From Lithobates sylvaticus (lineage: Eukaryota; Chordata; Amphibia; Anura; Ranidae): a stretch of 64,000 nt of DNA. Numbering within the stretch: the stretch's first letter is position 1; the number at the start of each line of letters is the position of its first letter. Below, piece by piece: positions 1 to 10,135 of this stretch. The notes beneath the pieces are model-generated. The model was not told the DNA's origin. It searched no databases and saw nothing but the letters and a program-made list of their open reading frames with translations. The position numbers were made by a program, and so were the translations under genes. The DNA lies in the NCBI GenBank assembly GCA_028564925.1, contig CM053031.1:166149084-166213083 (forward strand). Direction: 5' to 3'.

Positions 1-640
1 CCCTGTGATATTTGCAAAAATGTTGCTAAAAATCTGGATATTTCATTTTTCACTTACAGCTTTTAGAGTTTGCAAAATACCTCCAAACCATATATTTTCT
101 AAAAGAACCTGGCCAGTAGGATAAAAAGAAGGTGCTACAAATTTTTAAGGCCCCACGATATTTGTGCAAATGTTTATCAAAGCAGTATTTTCGCTAAAAA
201 TACATTAAAACCTTTAGTAGCAGCTACAAACACAGGAAATGTTACTAAATTCCTACTAAATATAAAAGTTTAACCTGTATTGAGTTAATAAATAACAAAT
301 ATTTGTAAATTTAAAATTGCACCTTTTTTGCACAATGGTGTAAATTGCACGTACGCAAAACTGCAAATAAGCGAATTTCTCCAAAAATCGGGAGGTTTTT
401 ATTTTACACGTACAGCATACAGAGTTTGTAAAAGACCCCCCAAACCATATATTTTTGGAAAGCATATGACCAGTAGAATGAAAAGAAGGTTCTACTGATT
501 TTTAAGGCCCCGTGATGCTTGCACAAATGTTTATCAAATCGCTATTTTCACAAAAAAAAAATCTTTATTTGAACACATAAACACAGCATAACTTACAAAA
601 TTCCTGCTAAATTCCTACTAAATATTTCACATGCCATGAC
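1..640. repeat. Old interspersed repeat in two diverged direct copies
   Basis: Two related AT-rich blocks lie about 360 bases apart. The block near 60-240 (gagtttgcaaaatacc, then ccaaaccatatattt, then gaaggtgctac, then atttttaaggcccc) is repeated in the same order near 420-640 with many substitutions and small indels. The copies share the ending ctaaattcctactaaat. No long open frame crosses either copy. The divergence suggests an old tandem duplication or a dimeric repeat. I cannot assign a family. Confidence 0.5.
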
Positions 641-2509
641 ACGTTCATGGAAGGCTGTGTTTACCAGCACAAGGATGCACAGGTGTTTTGTGCATCCCTG
701 TGTAGGCAGTCTTATTCATGTCAGTTGGGATGCAGCGGCTGCAAGGACAGATCTGACATCCATGCGGGTGTAGGTGAATGGCTGCATGGTCCCAAATGCA
801 AATAGTGTGAGTTCAGGGATATGCACCCACACAGTGTCAAGTTAGGAACAGTGGTTGTGTCCATGCAGTCGCTGCATCCAAATTGACATGGATGGGACTG
901 CCAGCACAGAACACCCATGCTTTCCCGAGCAGCTGCAGTGTCCCAATTTACATCAATGGGATGGCCTGCATGGGAATGCATGGAACACCTGTGCATCCCT
1001 GTGCGGCGAAACATGGCCTCACTGTATTACGACCCGCATGAACGAGGCTTTATGCGTTGTTTACACTTGCAATTGAGAGGCAGTAAAAATGGGCAGTTGA
1101 GTTGTGTTTCTGCCGCCCGCCAACTGCTTCCCCTCCCACTTAAGCTGCAATAGGCAGTGGACAGGGGTGTTTACATGCTGCGGCCATGATGCTTCATGCC
1201 CATGGCAAAGTTGACCCGACTTATAGGGATGCCACCTTCCGAACGCTACACAATCAAGAAAATAAGGTAGCACCGCAAATGCTCTGCAACTGCGTGCAAT
1301 TCATGCAGTTGCAGCAGATTTGTCAGCAAAAATTGGGTAAAAACAGGTGGGGAGGAGGTGCTGTCTCACTTCCTCATTGCCTAGACAGTCCCTTTCTCTG
1401 CAGCTTCATCTGCACTGTAGATGAATGAATCAGAGACTGTTTAGAGACTCTTATTTATTCCCAAACTGAAGTATACTTCAGTGATGACTAAACACAGTGA
1501 TCGTTACCAATCACTGTGTTCATTCAGGAAAGAAAGGGGCTAGTAAACACATGTTTTCCAGCCCCCCCCCCCCCGCTCTCTATCCTTACAGTCACTGATC
1601 TCCTGGGCAGCAGTAGCAGCTGGCCAGAGGGGGTGGAGGGAAAGCCAGCCAGAGCTGCATGGAGAGCGAGATTGTGGATGGGGTGAGACACTGAAGGTGG
1701 GGTCCCAGGAGAGGGGATCATTTGAGTATGTTAGCACTGCAATTGCCGTCAGGAGGGGAAGCAGGGGGAAGCCATCAATTGTATTGGACCCACAGGGAAA
1801 CCATGCTGGCAGAAGGGGAAATGGTGCTGGGGGTGAGAATGGTTGCTGTGGGGCGTTTGGTGGTCAGAGGAAGGGGACAATTGAGGTGTAGGCATTTCAG
1901 ACAGTGTAGCGGGGGAAGTAGAGGGTAGTAAGCAGCCGGTGAGAGGCAGCGGTGGCTGGGGAGGGTGTCATTTTAGGTGAATAGCTCTAAACAGCAATTT
2001 CTTAGTTGCTAATCAGAGCTATTGTTTTTTTTTCAGCAGAGTCTGGTGAACATTTATGGTATAAGTACATGGTCACTGGAGTGATCATGAGCTTATAGCC
2101 GAAGGATGATGTCAGGTCCATAAGGCGTATGGACCTGGCCATCTGGAAGCAGTGCTGTAGGCCTGTACGCCATGCAAACCTGGCAGTGAAAGAGTTAAAG
2201 GAATACATCATGGGAAATGTATTGTATTCCTCTTTTTTATTTTTGCCAGACATTCACCAAGGCAATACTTGGTTAAAATGGTTTGCTGTATTTCCTTGAG
2301 TTACCGCAACCTAGAAAATACAGCATAAAGTACTACACTATGGCTACTAGATGAAGCTGACAATCATAGGAAAAACCCACATTAGATACATTATGGCAAT
2401 TATGTGTAGCAGCTGTACAAATGCAAAGGCATTCGCACATCAAATTTTTTAATTAATAGACCCCTTAGAGTTTTTTTTATAAGACAAATATACAGAATCT
2501 AAATGTATA
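641..2509. other. Non-coding stretch, no gene recognised
   Basis: No gene seen. The short open frames here have no recognisable domain. Between about 640 and 1010 the sequence is rich in partly inverted motifs around cacctgtgcatccctgtg and atgcagcggctgca, as in an old fold-back element. Near 1490-1525 a perfect 11-base stem (aacacagtgat / atcactgtgtt) encloses an 8-base loop, and tgaagtatacttca near 1463 is a short palindrome. A C-run lies at 1561-1574. None of these has an evident function. Confidence 0.45.
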
Positions 2510-2742
2510 CAGTGCCTTGAAAAAGTATTCACACCCCCTGAAATTTTCCACATTTTGTCATGTTACAACCAAGAATGTAAATGTATTTTGTTGGAATTTT
2601 ATGTGATAGACCAACACAAAGTGGCACATAATTGTGAATTGGAAGGGAAATTAAAAATGGTTTTCAAATTGGTTTTACAATTAATTGTCTGAAAAGCGTG
2701 GCGTGCATTTGTATTCAGCCCCCTTTACTCTGATAACCCTAA

Positions 2743-3131
2743 TGCATAATACACACAAGCAGAATTTCCGACAGAATTTCCAATATGCCCCATTGGACTT
2801 TTTACATTTAAAATTCTGACGGAACTAGAAAGAGAACATGTTCTAAATTTTTTCGACTGAACCAATTCCTATCGGGAAAACCGCTCGTCTGTATGCTGTT
2901 CCGACGTATCAAAAATTGACGCATGCTCTGAAGCAAGTACGATACGGAAGCTATAGGCTACTGGCTATTGAACTTCCTTTTTCTAGTCCCATCTTACGTG
3001 TAGTACATCACTGCGTTCTTGACAGTCGGACTTTGGTGTGACCGTGTGTATGCAAGGCAGCTTGAGTGGAATTCCGTTGGAGAAACCTTCAGAGTTTATT
3101 CCAACGGAAAACCGATTGTGTGTACACGGCA
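2743..3131. mobile_element. PIF/Harbinger-type MITE with TAA target duplication
   Basis: The ends tgcataatacacacaagc and ttgtgtgtacacggca are imperfect inverted repeats, flanked on each side by TAA (2740-2742 and 3132-3134). A TWA duplication is the PIF/Harbinger hallmark. The 389-base interior codes for nothing. It splits the left terminal region of Tc1-A, so it inserted after Tc1-A. The terminal motif around GTACACACGG is shared with the larger element at 3852 and the short one near 19172. Confidence 0.75.
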
Positions 3132-3223
3132 TAACTAAAGTCTAGTGGAACCAATTGCTTCAGAAGTCACCTAATTAGTAAATAGAGTCCATCTGTGTGT
3201 AATTTAATTTCGGTTTAGTTTTT

Positions 3224-3851
3224 AGGGATAAAGTTGTGGAAAAGTTTAAAGCAGGTTGTAAAAAATATCCCAAGATTTGAAGATCTCACGGAGCACTGTT
3301 CAATCCATCAGTCCATCATCCGAAAATGTAAAGTGTATAACACAGCTGTAAACCTACCAAGACAGGACCGTCCACCTAAACTGACCGACCGGGCAAGGGC
3401 GAGGAGAGCATTAATCAGAGAAGCAGCCAAGAGGCCCTTGGAGGAGGTGCAGAGATCCACAGCCCAGGTGGGAGAATCTGTCTACAGGATAACTATTAGT
3501 CATGCCCTCCACACATCTGGCCTTTATGGAAAAGTGGCAAGAAGAAAGCCATTGTTGAAAGAAATCCATAATAAGTTCTTTTTGCAGTTTGCGAGAAGCC
3601 ATGTGTGGGACACAGCAAACATGTGAAAGAAGGTGCTCTTGTCAGATGAGACCAAAATTTAACTTTTTGGCTTAAAAGCAAAATGCTATGTGTGGAAAAA
3701 AAATAACACTGCACATAACCCTGAACAACTATCCCCACCATGAAACATGTTGTGGTGATGCTTTTCTTCAGCAGGGACAGGGAAGCTGGTCAGAGTTGAT
3801 GGGAAGATGGATGGAGCCAAATACAGGGCAATCTTAAAAGGAAACCTGTTA
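3224..3851 (+). pseudogene. Tc1-A transposase, N-terminal and central fragment
   Basis: Tc1-family transposases bind the terminal repeats with an N-terminal paired helix-turn-helix and cut DNA with a DDE/D catalytic core. The frame at 3234-3626 shows the HTH linker region (RPPKLTDRARARRALIREA) and the stretch GLYGKVARRKPLL, both characteristic of the family. A continuation in shifted frames reaches the end of the catalytic start region near 3640 (gtcagatgagacc) and stops at 3851 where Harbinger sequence begins. The N-terminal start is missing: sequence jumps from terminal-repeat DNA near 3215 into the coding part at agggataaag. The second and third catalytic acidic residues are absent with the rest of the gene. 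It is a dead fragment. Confidence 0.8.
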
Positions 3852-4850
3852 TGCCTCGTACACACGGTAAGATTTTCCGATGGAAAATGTTCGATGGGAG
3901 CCTTTTGTCAGAAATTCCGTCACACAAAATTTGAGATCTGGTTCTCATATTTTCCGACAACAAAATCTGTTTGCACAAATTCCGATCGTGTATACACAAT
4001 TCCGATGCACAAAGTGCCACGCATGCTCAAAATAAATTACGAGACATAAGCCTTCAGTCTGGTAAAACTACCGCTTGGATTGGAGATAACACATTTGTCA
4101 CGCTGCATTCTCTTTTTCTTTATAATGCTAGAAGAATGAAGTTGTTTTGCTGCTCATATTCACACAGAGTTCTCACAAACTGATTTCTTTATTATTTCTC
4201 ATGATTTCATGAATATATATTTTTTTATTTTTGTCAGATCTCCAGAAGAATTTATCTTTTTTGTTTTTATAGTGATATTTTTTTTTGGGTTGTTTTTTTT
4301 AATCAAGATCTCCTGTTTTTTTTGTTGTTTTTTTGGTTACCCCTGTAATTTTTTTGGGGGGGTTTTGTGTGTCAAGTTACCACAACGCCATTATTATCTT
4401 GTATTTTTTAACCTCAAGGAGGTTGTTTGGTGTTGGTGTCCCTTGTTAATTTGACATTGTATTTTAGAACTGTACCTGCCTATTCACAAATAAACTGTCC
4501 TTTTTGAAGTAAAACACATAGGCAAGTATTTGTATTTGTATTAAATATCCCTTTATTATGGGTCATAAGAAAATAAAGAGGAAGGCAACGCTGGAGAAAC
4601 TGCTGAAATTGGCAAAGCCTTTGTACCCCAGGGCACACATCAATTATTTAAAGGCAAAATTGGTGGCAAAATTGGTGGCATCGGAATTGTGTATACACGA
4701 TCGGAATTTGTGCAAACAGATTTTGTTGTCGGAAAATATGAGAACCAGATCTCAAATTTTGTGTGACGGAATTTCTGACAAAAGGCTCCCATCGAAAATT
4801 TTCCATCGGAAAATCTTACCGTGTGTACGAGGCATAACAGGTTTCCTTTT
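3836..4850. repeat. Inverted duplication of the Harbinger left end plus Tc1 flank
   Basis: The 173-base arm 3836-4008 is repeated as its reverse complement at 4678-4850 with very few differences and no length change (paired positions sum to 8686). Both arms contain the Harbinger terminus (cctcgtacacacggtaag). Both also contain about 15 bases outside it, aaaaggaaacctgtt, which on the left belong to Tc1-A coding sequence. A normal transposon end would not carry host flank with it. The right arm is followed by TAA and the left is preceded by TTA, the inverse of a true target duplication. This fits a template switch or fold-back duplication after insertion. Confidence 0.75.
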
Positions 4851-5290
4851 CCTCGTCCATATATAAGGGAGTACAATCTGATCCAGAAGTCCAACAAGAG
4901 ATCAGGAACAGCAGCAGATGACATATATGTCCCCAGGCTGTGGTCATACAAGAGCCTGCATCTTTTGTCAGACCAGACTGAACCCAGGCCATCACTTTCT
5001 TGTCTTCCTTACACTCTTCCTTCCAGGCTTACATCCAAGCTCTGGCTGTGGTTGGAGGTGTGGCAGAAGGAGGAGGAGGAGGATGGTCCAACTCACACAG
5101 GTTGGTTTTGTTGGTGATTTCGCCTCTCAAACCCTTATTTATTGTGAGGTACATGATTTCCTCACACAAGAGGCGTTGCCCCTCCTCCATGTCCTGCAGT
5201 CTGCATGCAGCCATGGAGGCAAAGGCCTCTTAAAGAGTAAGGGTGGTTCTGAGGACCACAGAAGCCTCCCCAATCAGCCTGAGCACTGAC
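4851..5290 (+). pseudogene. MADF-like domain fragment of Harbinger, plus strand
   Basis: The frame from about 4857 reads SNKRSGTAADDIYVPRLW followed by a LLSDQTEPRPS-like stretch. The KSGAGADDxYxPxLWYF-like core is the end of a MADF (Myb/SANT-related) DNA-binding domain, found in accessory proteins of transposons and in host factors. The domain start is missing, because the left edge is the inverted Harbinger end at 4850. A second fragment of a related domain lies on the opposite strand at 5846-6140. The frame shifts after the domain. I cannot tell whether the two are halves of one rearranged gene or two copies. Confidence 0.55.
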
Positions 5291-5369
5291 TCCTCCACGT
5301 TCCTCCCCTTCCTGGGCCTTTTTGGTGGAATGCGGAGGGGCGGGATTTGTGATTATGTCAGGCTACTGG

Positions 5370-5550
5370 GCCCGGCCACCTCCTGGCTGACACTTCCCCC
5401 GCCACCTCCTGGCTGACACTTCCCTCCGCCACCTCCTGGCTGACACTTCCCCTGCCACCTCCTCGCTGACACTTCCCCCCGCCACCTCCTGGCTGACACA
5501 TTCCACAGCCACCTCCTGGCTGCCATATTCCATGCCCTCCTCCTGGCTAA
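5370..5550. repeat. Minisatellite, about 26-base unit, six to seven copies
   Basis: Tandem copies of a unit close to gccacctcctggctgacact plus a short C-rich spacer (ttcccc and variants) follow each other with few substitutions; the last two copies are more diverged. It lies within the Harbinger remnant, just downstream of the MADF-like fragment. Open frames on the minus strand here are made by the repeat itself and are not taken as genes. Confidence 0.75.
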
Positions 5551-5845
5551 AGCTTTCCTGTGTATGAAAAAGGGACATAGTTTTAATTTTTTGTTCATCA
5601 ATCACACACAATTTTCAGCTCATGACTGTTGCAAATTGAATGTTAACAAATAGAAAAGACTATCACTCTGACCCCAACATTTTTCATTCTTGTCATAATC
5701 ATTTTTGGCCACTACTTTCTATTGATATGTAAAACACTTTATTAAATCAGCAATTAGTGATCAATAATAACATCTAGTTAACATCATTCATTTTTTGACA
5801 AGAAATATGTTGAACAATGCTGTACCTGGCTCAAGCTGGGCTCCT

Positions 5846-6140
5846 CTACATCTTCCTGGCTGGAAGGCCCAGGTTGGGCGTCAGAAGCCTCAGCTGAGGT
5901 GGAAAAAGCGTGGAGGGAAGGGTGGAAGGAAAAGTGGAGTGTGATGGCCTGACTTCAGTCTGGTCTGGCAGAAAATGCTGTCTCTCATAGTACCACAGCC
6001 TGGGTACAGAAATGTCATCTGCTGCTGCTCCTGATCTCTGGGAATCCTGGACCTTCTTGCGCTCCCTAAGATATGTGCTCCTCCACCAATTTTTAAATAG
6101 TTGCTCCGCCAGCCCTGATATTCTTTCTAGTGTATTCCCC
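5846..6140 (-). pseudogene. MADF-like domain fragment of Harbinger, minus strand
   Basis: Read leftwards from about 6140, the frame gives LFKNWWRSTYLRERKKVQDS, then QRSGAAADDISVPRLWYYER and a FLPDQTEVRPS stretch. This is the second half of a MADF-type DNA-binding domain and is clearly related to the plus-strand fragment at 4857. The extension to a methionine at 6319 is antisense to the Myb-like gene and is probably not real protein. It points away from the Myb-like gene, whose start is only about 35 bases away, so the two could have been divergent genes with a shared upstream region. Confidence 0.5.
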
Positions 6141-6173
6141 TCCCCTTCTCTTTCGGTGCAGTGGGGAGAGCAC

Positions 6174-7462
6174 ATGGCGGAGACACAGCAGGTGCCTGAT
6201 AATCTCAGAAACGAGGACGACGAAAGCCCGGAGCCACAAACGTCCCGATCCAGGAGGAGATTTAAGGCCTCAAATATGTCCTTTGTAGAGATGGTGGAGA
6301 TGGTGGAGATGGTGGACATCTTGAAGAGAGCCGACTATGGTGGGAAGCATGGACTGTACCCAAACCCAAATGTCAGAAAGGCCAAGATCATGACTAAAGT
6401 TGTGAAGAGTCTGCAGAAGAATTTTGGGGTATGGCGATCGAAGGATCAACTGAGGAAACGCTGGTCAGACCTCAAATTGAGGGAGCACGATCAGTACAGA
6501 AGAATCAAGACAGTGCTTCTAAAAAGTAAGTAGTTGTCCTATGTTCCTATTATTATTATTACTTGAATACTGGTCCATGTGCTTTTCTTTACTGTTGTAC
6601 AGTTTAAAATGGCAACTTTCATGGTCATGGGCACATTAATTAGTCATAGGAAACATTGTTCGTTCGCACACTAAAATACAATGTTTTGGTCAGATGCAGG
6701 TTAACTACATTTGTTCATGCTTATTTGTATTAAAAGAAGTTTGTTGTCTACATGGGTTTGTAACTAGAATGAAATGCAAACTTGATTCAGTGATTCAGTG
6801 TAACACTCAGCAGCTGTTTACACATCTGGACGCAGGAACACTAGTGTGGGACACCAGAACAAACTTTTTAGGGTGTCCCACACAGGTGCTCCAGTGGATA
6901 CTAGGGGTGTCTACATGTGTGAAACTTGTCCAAGTATTCCAGCATTGGAAAGGAAATTAAAATGTCTTCATCTTGGAACTCTGCCAAAACAACGACACTT
7001 CCAAGCAATGTTTCATATTTCTATTTCTGGCCTCAAATATCTGTGTGCTAAGTATACCATTTTTTTATTCACATAGGGGAGAAAAGACTCGGGACGTCTG
7101 AGGACACCAGGGACCCATCAACCTCCTAAAGAAGGGGAAGTCACCAAAACACAAGCAGAGGATGAGGAGGGAGACGTTTTGGAAGTGGGCGAAATTGTCA
7201 CCACAACAGGTGAGTGTCTGAGACCACAGCTTCAGGTAATAGATGGATGCCTGCATATTTTTAATACATGGTGTGTTTTCTTAGTTTTTTTTTAGGTGAT
7301 GTGGATGTTGTGGAAGAAGAATGCCATTTCACAAGTGAAAGTGCCCAGATCCTCATCAGGGAGATAATTGGGTGCAATCGCGATTTAGAAAATCTAAAGC
7401 AAAACTTCAATGATGTTCAACAAAAAATGAAGAACATCATGGATGTTTTAGGGAGAATCTAA
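6174..7462 (+). pseudogene. Harbinger Myb/SANT-like DNA-binding protein, three exons, frameshifted
   Basis: In PIF/Harbinger elements a Myb/SANT-like partner brings the HARBI1-type nuclease to the nucleus and the transposon ends. The start is taken at ATG 6174 (MAETQQVPDNLRNEDDES). Exon 1 (6174-6525) holds the domain: FVEMVDILKRADYGGKHG, NVRKAKIMTKVVKSLQ, WRSKDQLRKRWSDLKLREHD, as in NAIF1-like Myb_DNA-bind_5 proteins. A GTAAGT donor follows at 6526. Exon 2 is likely 7077-7209 (acceptor TTCACATAG, donor AACAG/GTGAGT). Exon 3 is 7296-7462 (acceptor TTTTTTTTTAG), ending in a coiled-coil-like tail (DLENLKQNFNDVQQKMKNIM) and TAA. Exon 2 reads in two different frames, with a stop in the first half, so at least one or two small indels have broken the gene. 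Splice sites are inferred from motifs only. Confidence 0.65.
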
Positions 7463-7532
7463 AACCCCAAAAAATGTAAACCTTTTTTATCGTGTATTTT
7501 TGCTTTAAAAAAATAGTTTTAAAGTATTTTAA

Positions 7533-7775
7533 AAGTCAAATTTTGAAGATGCACACAATGTGTCAACATGTGCTATCTGCCATCAGGGGATATCAATGTA
7601 CATGTGGATGCAAATCCCTTCCTTGCAACTAAAGTAGCTGAGAGGAAGGGGTTGCACCCCCAAAACACTTCCATTGATCCCCCATGATGGAAGATAGCAC
7701 ATGTTAACATGGGATCAGAAGGGCAATCCCCATTTTGACTCTCAATTTGTGTTCATCTTCAAAATTTGGCTTTTA
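7533..7775. repeat. Fold-back inverted repeat inside the Harbinger remnant
   Basis: Sequence beginning aaattttgaagatgcacacaa and running past acatgtgctatctgccatca is matched in inverse order by tgatggaagatagcacatgt and ending ttcatcttcaaaattt. The arms are about 80-100 bases with several mismatches, and the whole spans about 240 bases. No coding capacity. It may be a small MITE or part of the 3' region of the Myb-like gene. Confidence 0.55.
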
Positions 7776-8212
7776 AATGGGGGACATCACCCATCTGATG
7801 AAGGCAATATCAACACAGTTTGGACATACTAATGTCTGATAATGCCTTCAGTTTATCAAAGTTGAACTTTGTAAGTTCCTGAGTTGTGTATGTTATGTTT
7901 TGAAAAAAAAGCCTGTTTAACAAAAAAAGGCTATATCTAATTAATGTGACAAAAAATAATATTATACACCAAAGATGTTGACTTGTTCAAAAAAACGTTT
8001 CTAAACGCACATGTGAATGTGCTTTGAGTAAAAAGTTTTCTACTCAACAATGTGTGGCTTCTTCTTTCAATGCTCAAAAGCAGTTTTTTGGAGTAAAAGT
8101 TGGTGTTTACAGTGACAATGGGGGTTATTTACTAAAGGCAAATCCACCTCGCACTACAAGTGTACTTTCAGTGTAGTTTCAAGTACACTTTTGCAGATGG
8201 TGGAAGGCAAAA

Positions 8213-9142
8213 TCACGCCATTTTAATGACTCCCCAAATTTCATTCATGGTGCTGAAAATGATGAATATTTTTCTCAGTAATGCATTACATACATTAACA
8301 ACAAAAACAAGATGTGTGTGTAGCAGACCCACATAATAGTTTGTTGAAGAAGAGATTGTCACCTCACGTATCAAAGAAATTTCTGGCACATCAATGGCCC
8401 CCCTACCCGCAAAGTATTCCATGTATTTTATACGGACCTCGTGGGCGCTTTGGGGGGGCAAGCCATGATGGCCAGCTTCAAGCACCGTCAGGGTTTGTTC
8501 AGTAATAAGTCTGGCCTCAGGCCCAACTGAGGCAACATAGTTTAAATAATTTCTCCTTAAAAAGTTGTGGAGAATACAGCAAGAAAAGGTTATATGATTG
8601 AGTTTATATTGCGCCATATTAATTGGAGTGAGGAATAGGCGGAACCGGCTGGCCATTATCCCAAAAGTGTTCTTCACCACTCTTCTGGCTCTGGCCGGCC
8701 GGTAATTAAAAACCCTCTGCTCTGGGGTGAGGGTCCTCATGAGGAACGGCCGCATCAGGTGTTCACCCAGACCAAATGCTTCATCAGCAACAAACACAAA
8801 TGGGAGTCCTTCAACGTTCTCTTCCGGAGGTGGCAATCCCAAGCCACCACTCTGGAGATGCCTGTAGAACTCCGTCTAGGTGATGACTCCACAATCCGAC
8901 ATCCGGCCATTCTTCCCCCACGTCCACATAGAGAAACTCATATGTCGCCGACACCACCGCCAACATCACAATACTATTAAACCCCTTAGAATTATAATTG
9001 TATGACCCCGAGTTGGGGGGTGGAACTATGTGGACATGTTTCCTATCAATTGCCCCTCCACAGTTGGGAAAGTCCCAACGATCAGCAAAGTGGGATGCCA
9101 CAATCTGCCATTCCTGTGGCGTTGAAGGAAACTGTGGAGCTT
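8213..9142 (-). pseudogene. HARBI1-like DDE transposase of Harbinger, 5'-truncated
   Basis: HARBI1-type proteins are DDE nucleases that excise and integrate PIF/Harbinger DNA. Reading leftwards, the part below 9142 gives QFPSTPQEWQIVASHFADRW, then GGAIDRKHVHI with the first catalytic D. After a break it continues FVFVADEAFGL with the second D, and FNYRPARARRVVKNTFGI. In the family the last motif reads VEN(T/A)FG with the catalytic E; here the codon is AAG, giving K. Two more lesions separate the halves near 8880-8925: one extra G in a G-run (frameshift) and an in-frame TAG. The N-terminal part, roughly the first 150 residues of a usual 350-400, is lost at the junction with Tc1. The last residues before 8213 are probably beyond the true end. 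Confidence 0.8.
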
Positions 9143-9402
9143 TATGTTGGTCTATCACATAAAATCACAATAAAATACATTTATGTTTTTGTCTGTCACA
9201 TGACAAAATGTGGAAAATTTCAAAGGGTATGAATAGTTTTTAATGACACTGTATATAGTTCCATAAGTACTTATTTACAAAGTTTTGTAAATATGTTTTA
9301 ATAAAATGTAATCTTTCATTAGATTTAGATTTGATAAATGCCTATGTTTTTTTATGTCGTGTCTGCTCTAAGGCCCCGTTTACACCTGAGCAATTTTTTG
9401 CT

Positions 9403-10135
9403 TTAAAGGGATTGTAAGGTCTTTTTTTTTCTATAAATATAACAAACATGTTATACTGTGCAGTGGATTTGCACAGAGCAGCCCAGATCCTCCCCTTCCT
9501 GGGTCCCGCTTCGGCTCTCCTGGCCCCTCCATCCTGTTGAGTGCCCCCACAGCAAGCAGCTTGCTATGGGGGCACCTAAGCCAAGCCCCAGCTCCCTGTG
9601 TCCAGCCCTGGTTCGGCCATGCCCCCTCTCTTCTGAGTGGCTAACTAACTTTGATTGACAGCAGCGGGAGCCAATTGAGCCAATCTGCAGCCCTGCTCTC
9701 TGCTTTCCCCCATCCTCCTCTTTCCTCTCCCCTTCCCTCTCTGCCTGTCAGCTCATGACTGTGCCCACTCCCGCAACTCCTGCTGCTCAAAAAACATTTA
9801 TATTGTCATACTATCAGCTCTGTGTCCTAATCCTGTGTCTCCCTGTGTGAGTGATTTATAAAAAAATAAATCAATTGTACCTCATTTCACAGTGCCTCTC
9901 AACGATCACGTGACCAGCTGGCTCTCTCTCTCCTCTCCTCCTCCCTTCCCGAGTGATGTCAGCGTGTAGAATCGTGGGCCCGCCCACTGCAGCTGTCAGA
10001 CAGGGAAAGGAGAGAGCCAGCCGGTCACATGATCGCTGAGAGGCACTGTGAAATGAGGTATAATCAGCTTTTTTTTTTTTATTCACTCATACAGGGGGAC
10101 ACAGGATTATGACAAAGCGCTGATAGTATGAAGAT
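9403..10135. mobile_element. Fold-back repeat, probably a DNA-transposon MITE
   Basis: Between 9808 and 10131 two arms of about 130 bases pair: actatcagctctgtgtccta and its inverse near 10085-10130, and cctcatttcacagtgcctct with its inverse near 10040. The loop is CT-rich and contains gggcccgcccactgcagc. Upstream, from about 9403 (tttaaagggattgtaaggtc), the GC-rich stretch carries no gene and is of a kind commonly repeated in frog DNA, as far as I recall. Outer termini and a target duplication were not identified. Confidence 0.5.

Larger units (their letters stand above)
3852..9142. mobile_element. Remnant of a protein-coding PIF/Harbinger transposon
   Basis: Starts at tgcctcgtacacacgg after TTA (3849-3851) in Tc1-A. 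It holds the two proteins expected of vertebrate Harbinger elements: a HARBI1-like DDE nuclease on the minus strand (8213-9142) and a Myb/SANT-like DNA-binding protein on the plus strand (6174-7462), plus MADF-like fragments. The right end is missing: the transposase frame runs directly into the Tc1 right terminal region near 9142, with no Harbinger terminal repeat between them. The left end is duplicated in inverse orientation (3836-4850). The stretches 4009-4677 (T-rich, then 3'-UTR-like), 5551-5845, 6526-7076, 7463-8212 hold no further genes that I can recognise. Confidence 0.8.
2510..9252 (+). mobile_element. Tc1-A: Tc1/mariner transposon, broken by Harbinger insertions
   Basis: The left end CAGTGCCTTGAAAAAGTATT starts after a TA at 2508-2509. 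The right end, about 9143-9252, carries the inverted copy (gttggtctatcacat, gacaaaatgtggaaaattt, ending gacactg) followed by TA at 9253-9254. Such ends with TA duplications are typical of Tc1-like elements. Inside, transposase-like sequence runs from about 3224 to 3850. A Harbinger MITE sits at 2743-3131 and a large Harbinger remnant at about 3852-9142. Compared with usual Tc1 elements the middle and C-terminal part of the transposase gene and much of the inner right terminal region are gone, so the Harbinger insertion was accompanied or followed by a deletion. Not mobile on its own. Confidence 0.85.

Noticed and set aside
721-1273. Overlapping short open frames on both strands
   Set aside because: No recognisable domain, no homologous pattern, and the region is rich in inverted repeats that make mirrored frames.
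8213-9142. Possible host HARBI1 gene
   Set aside because: It lies inside a recognisable Harbinger remnant in Tc1-A, lacks its N-terminal part and has a frameshift, a stop and a lost catalytic residue.
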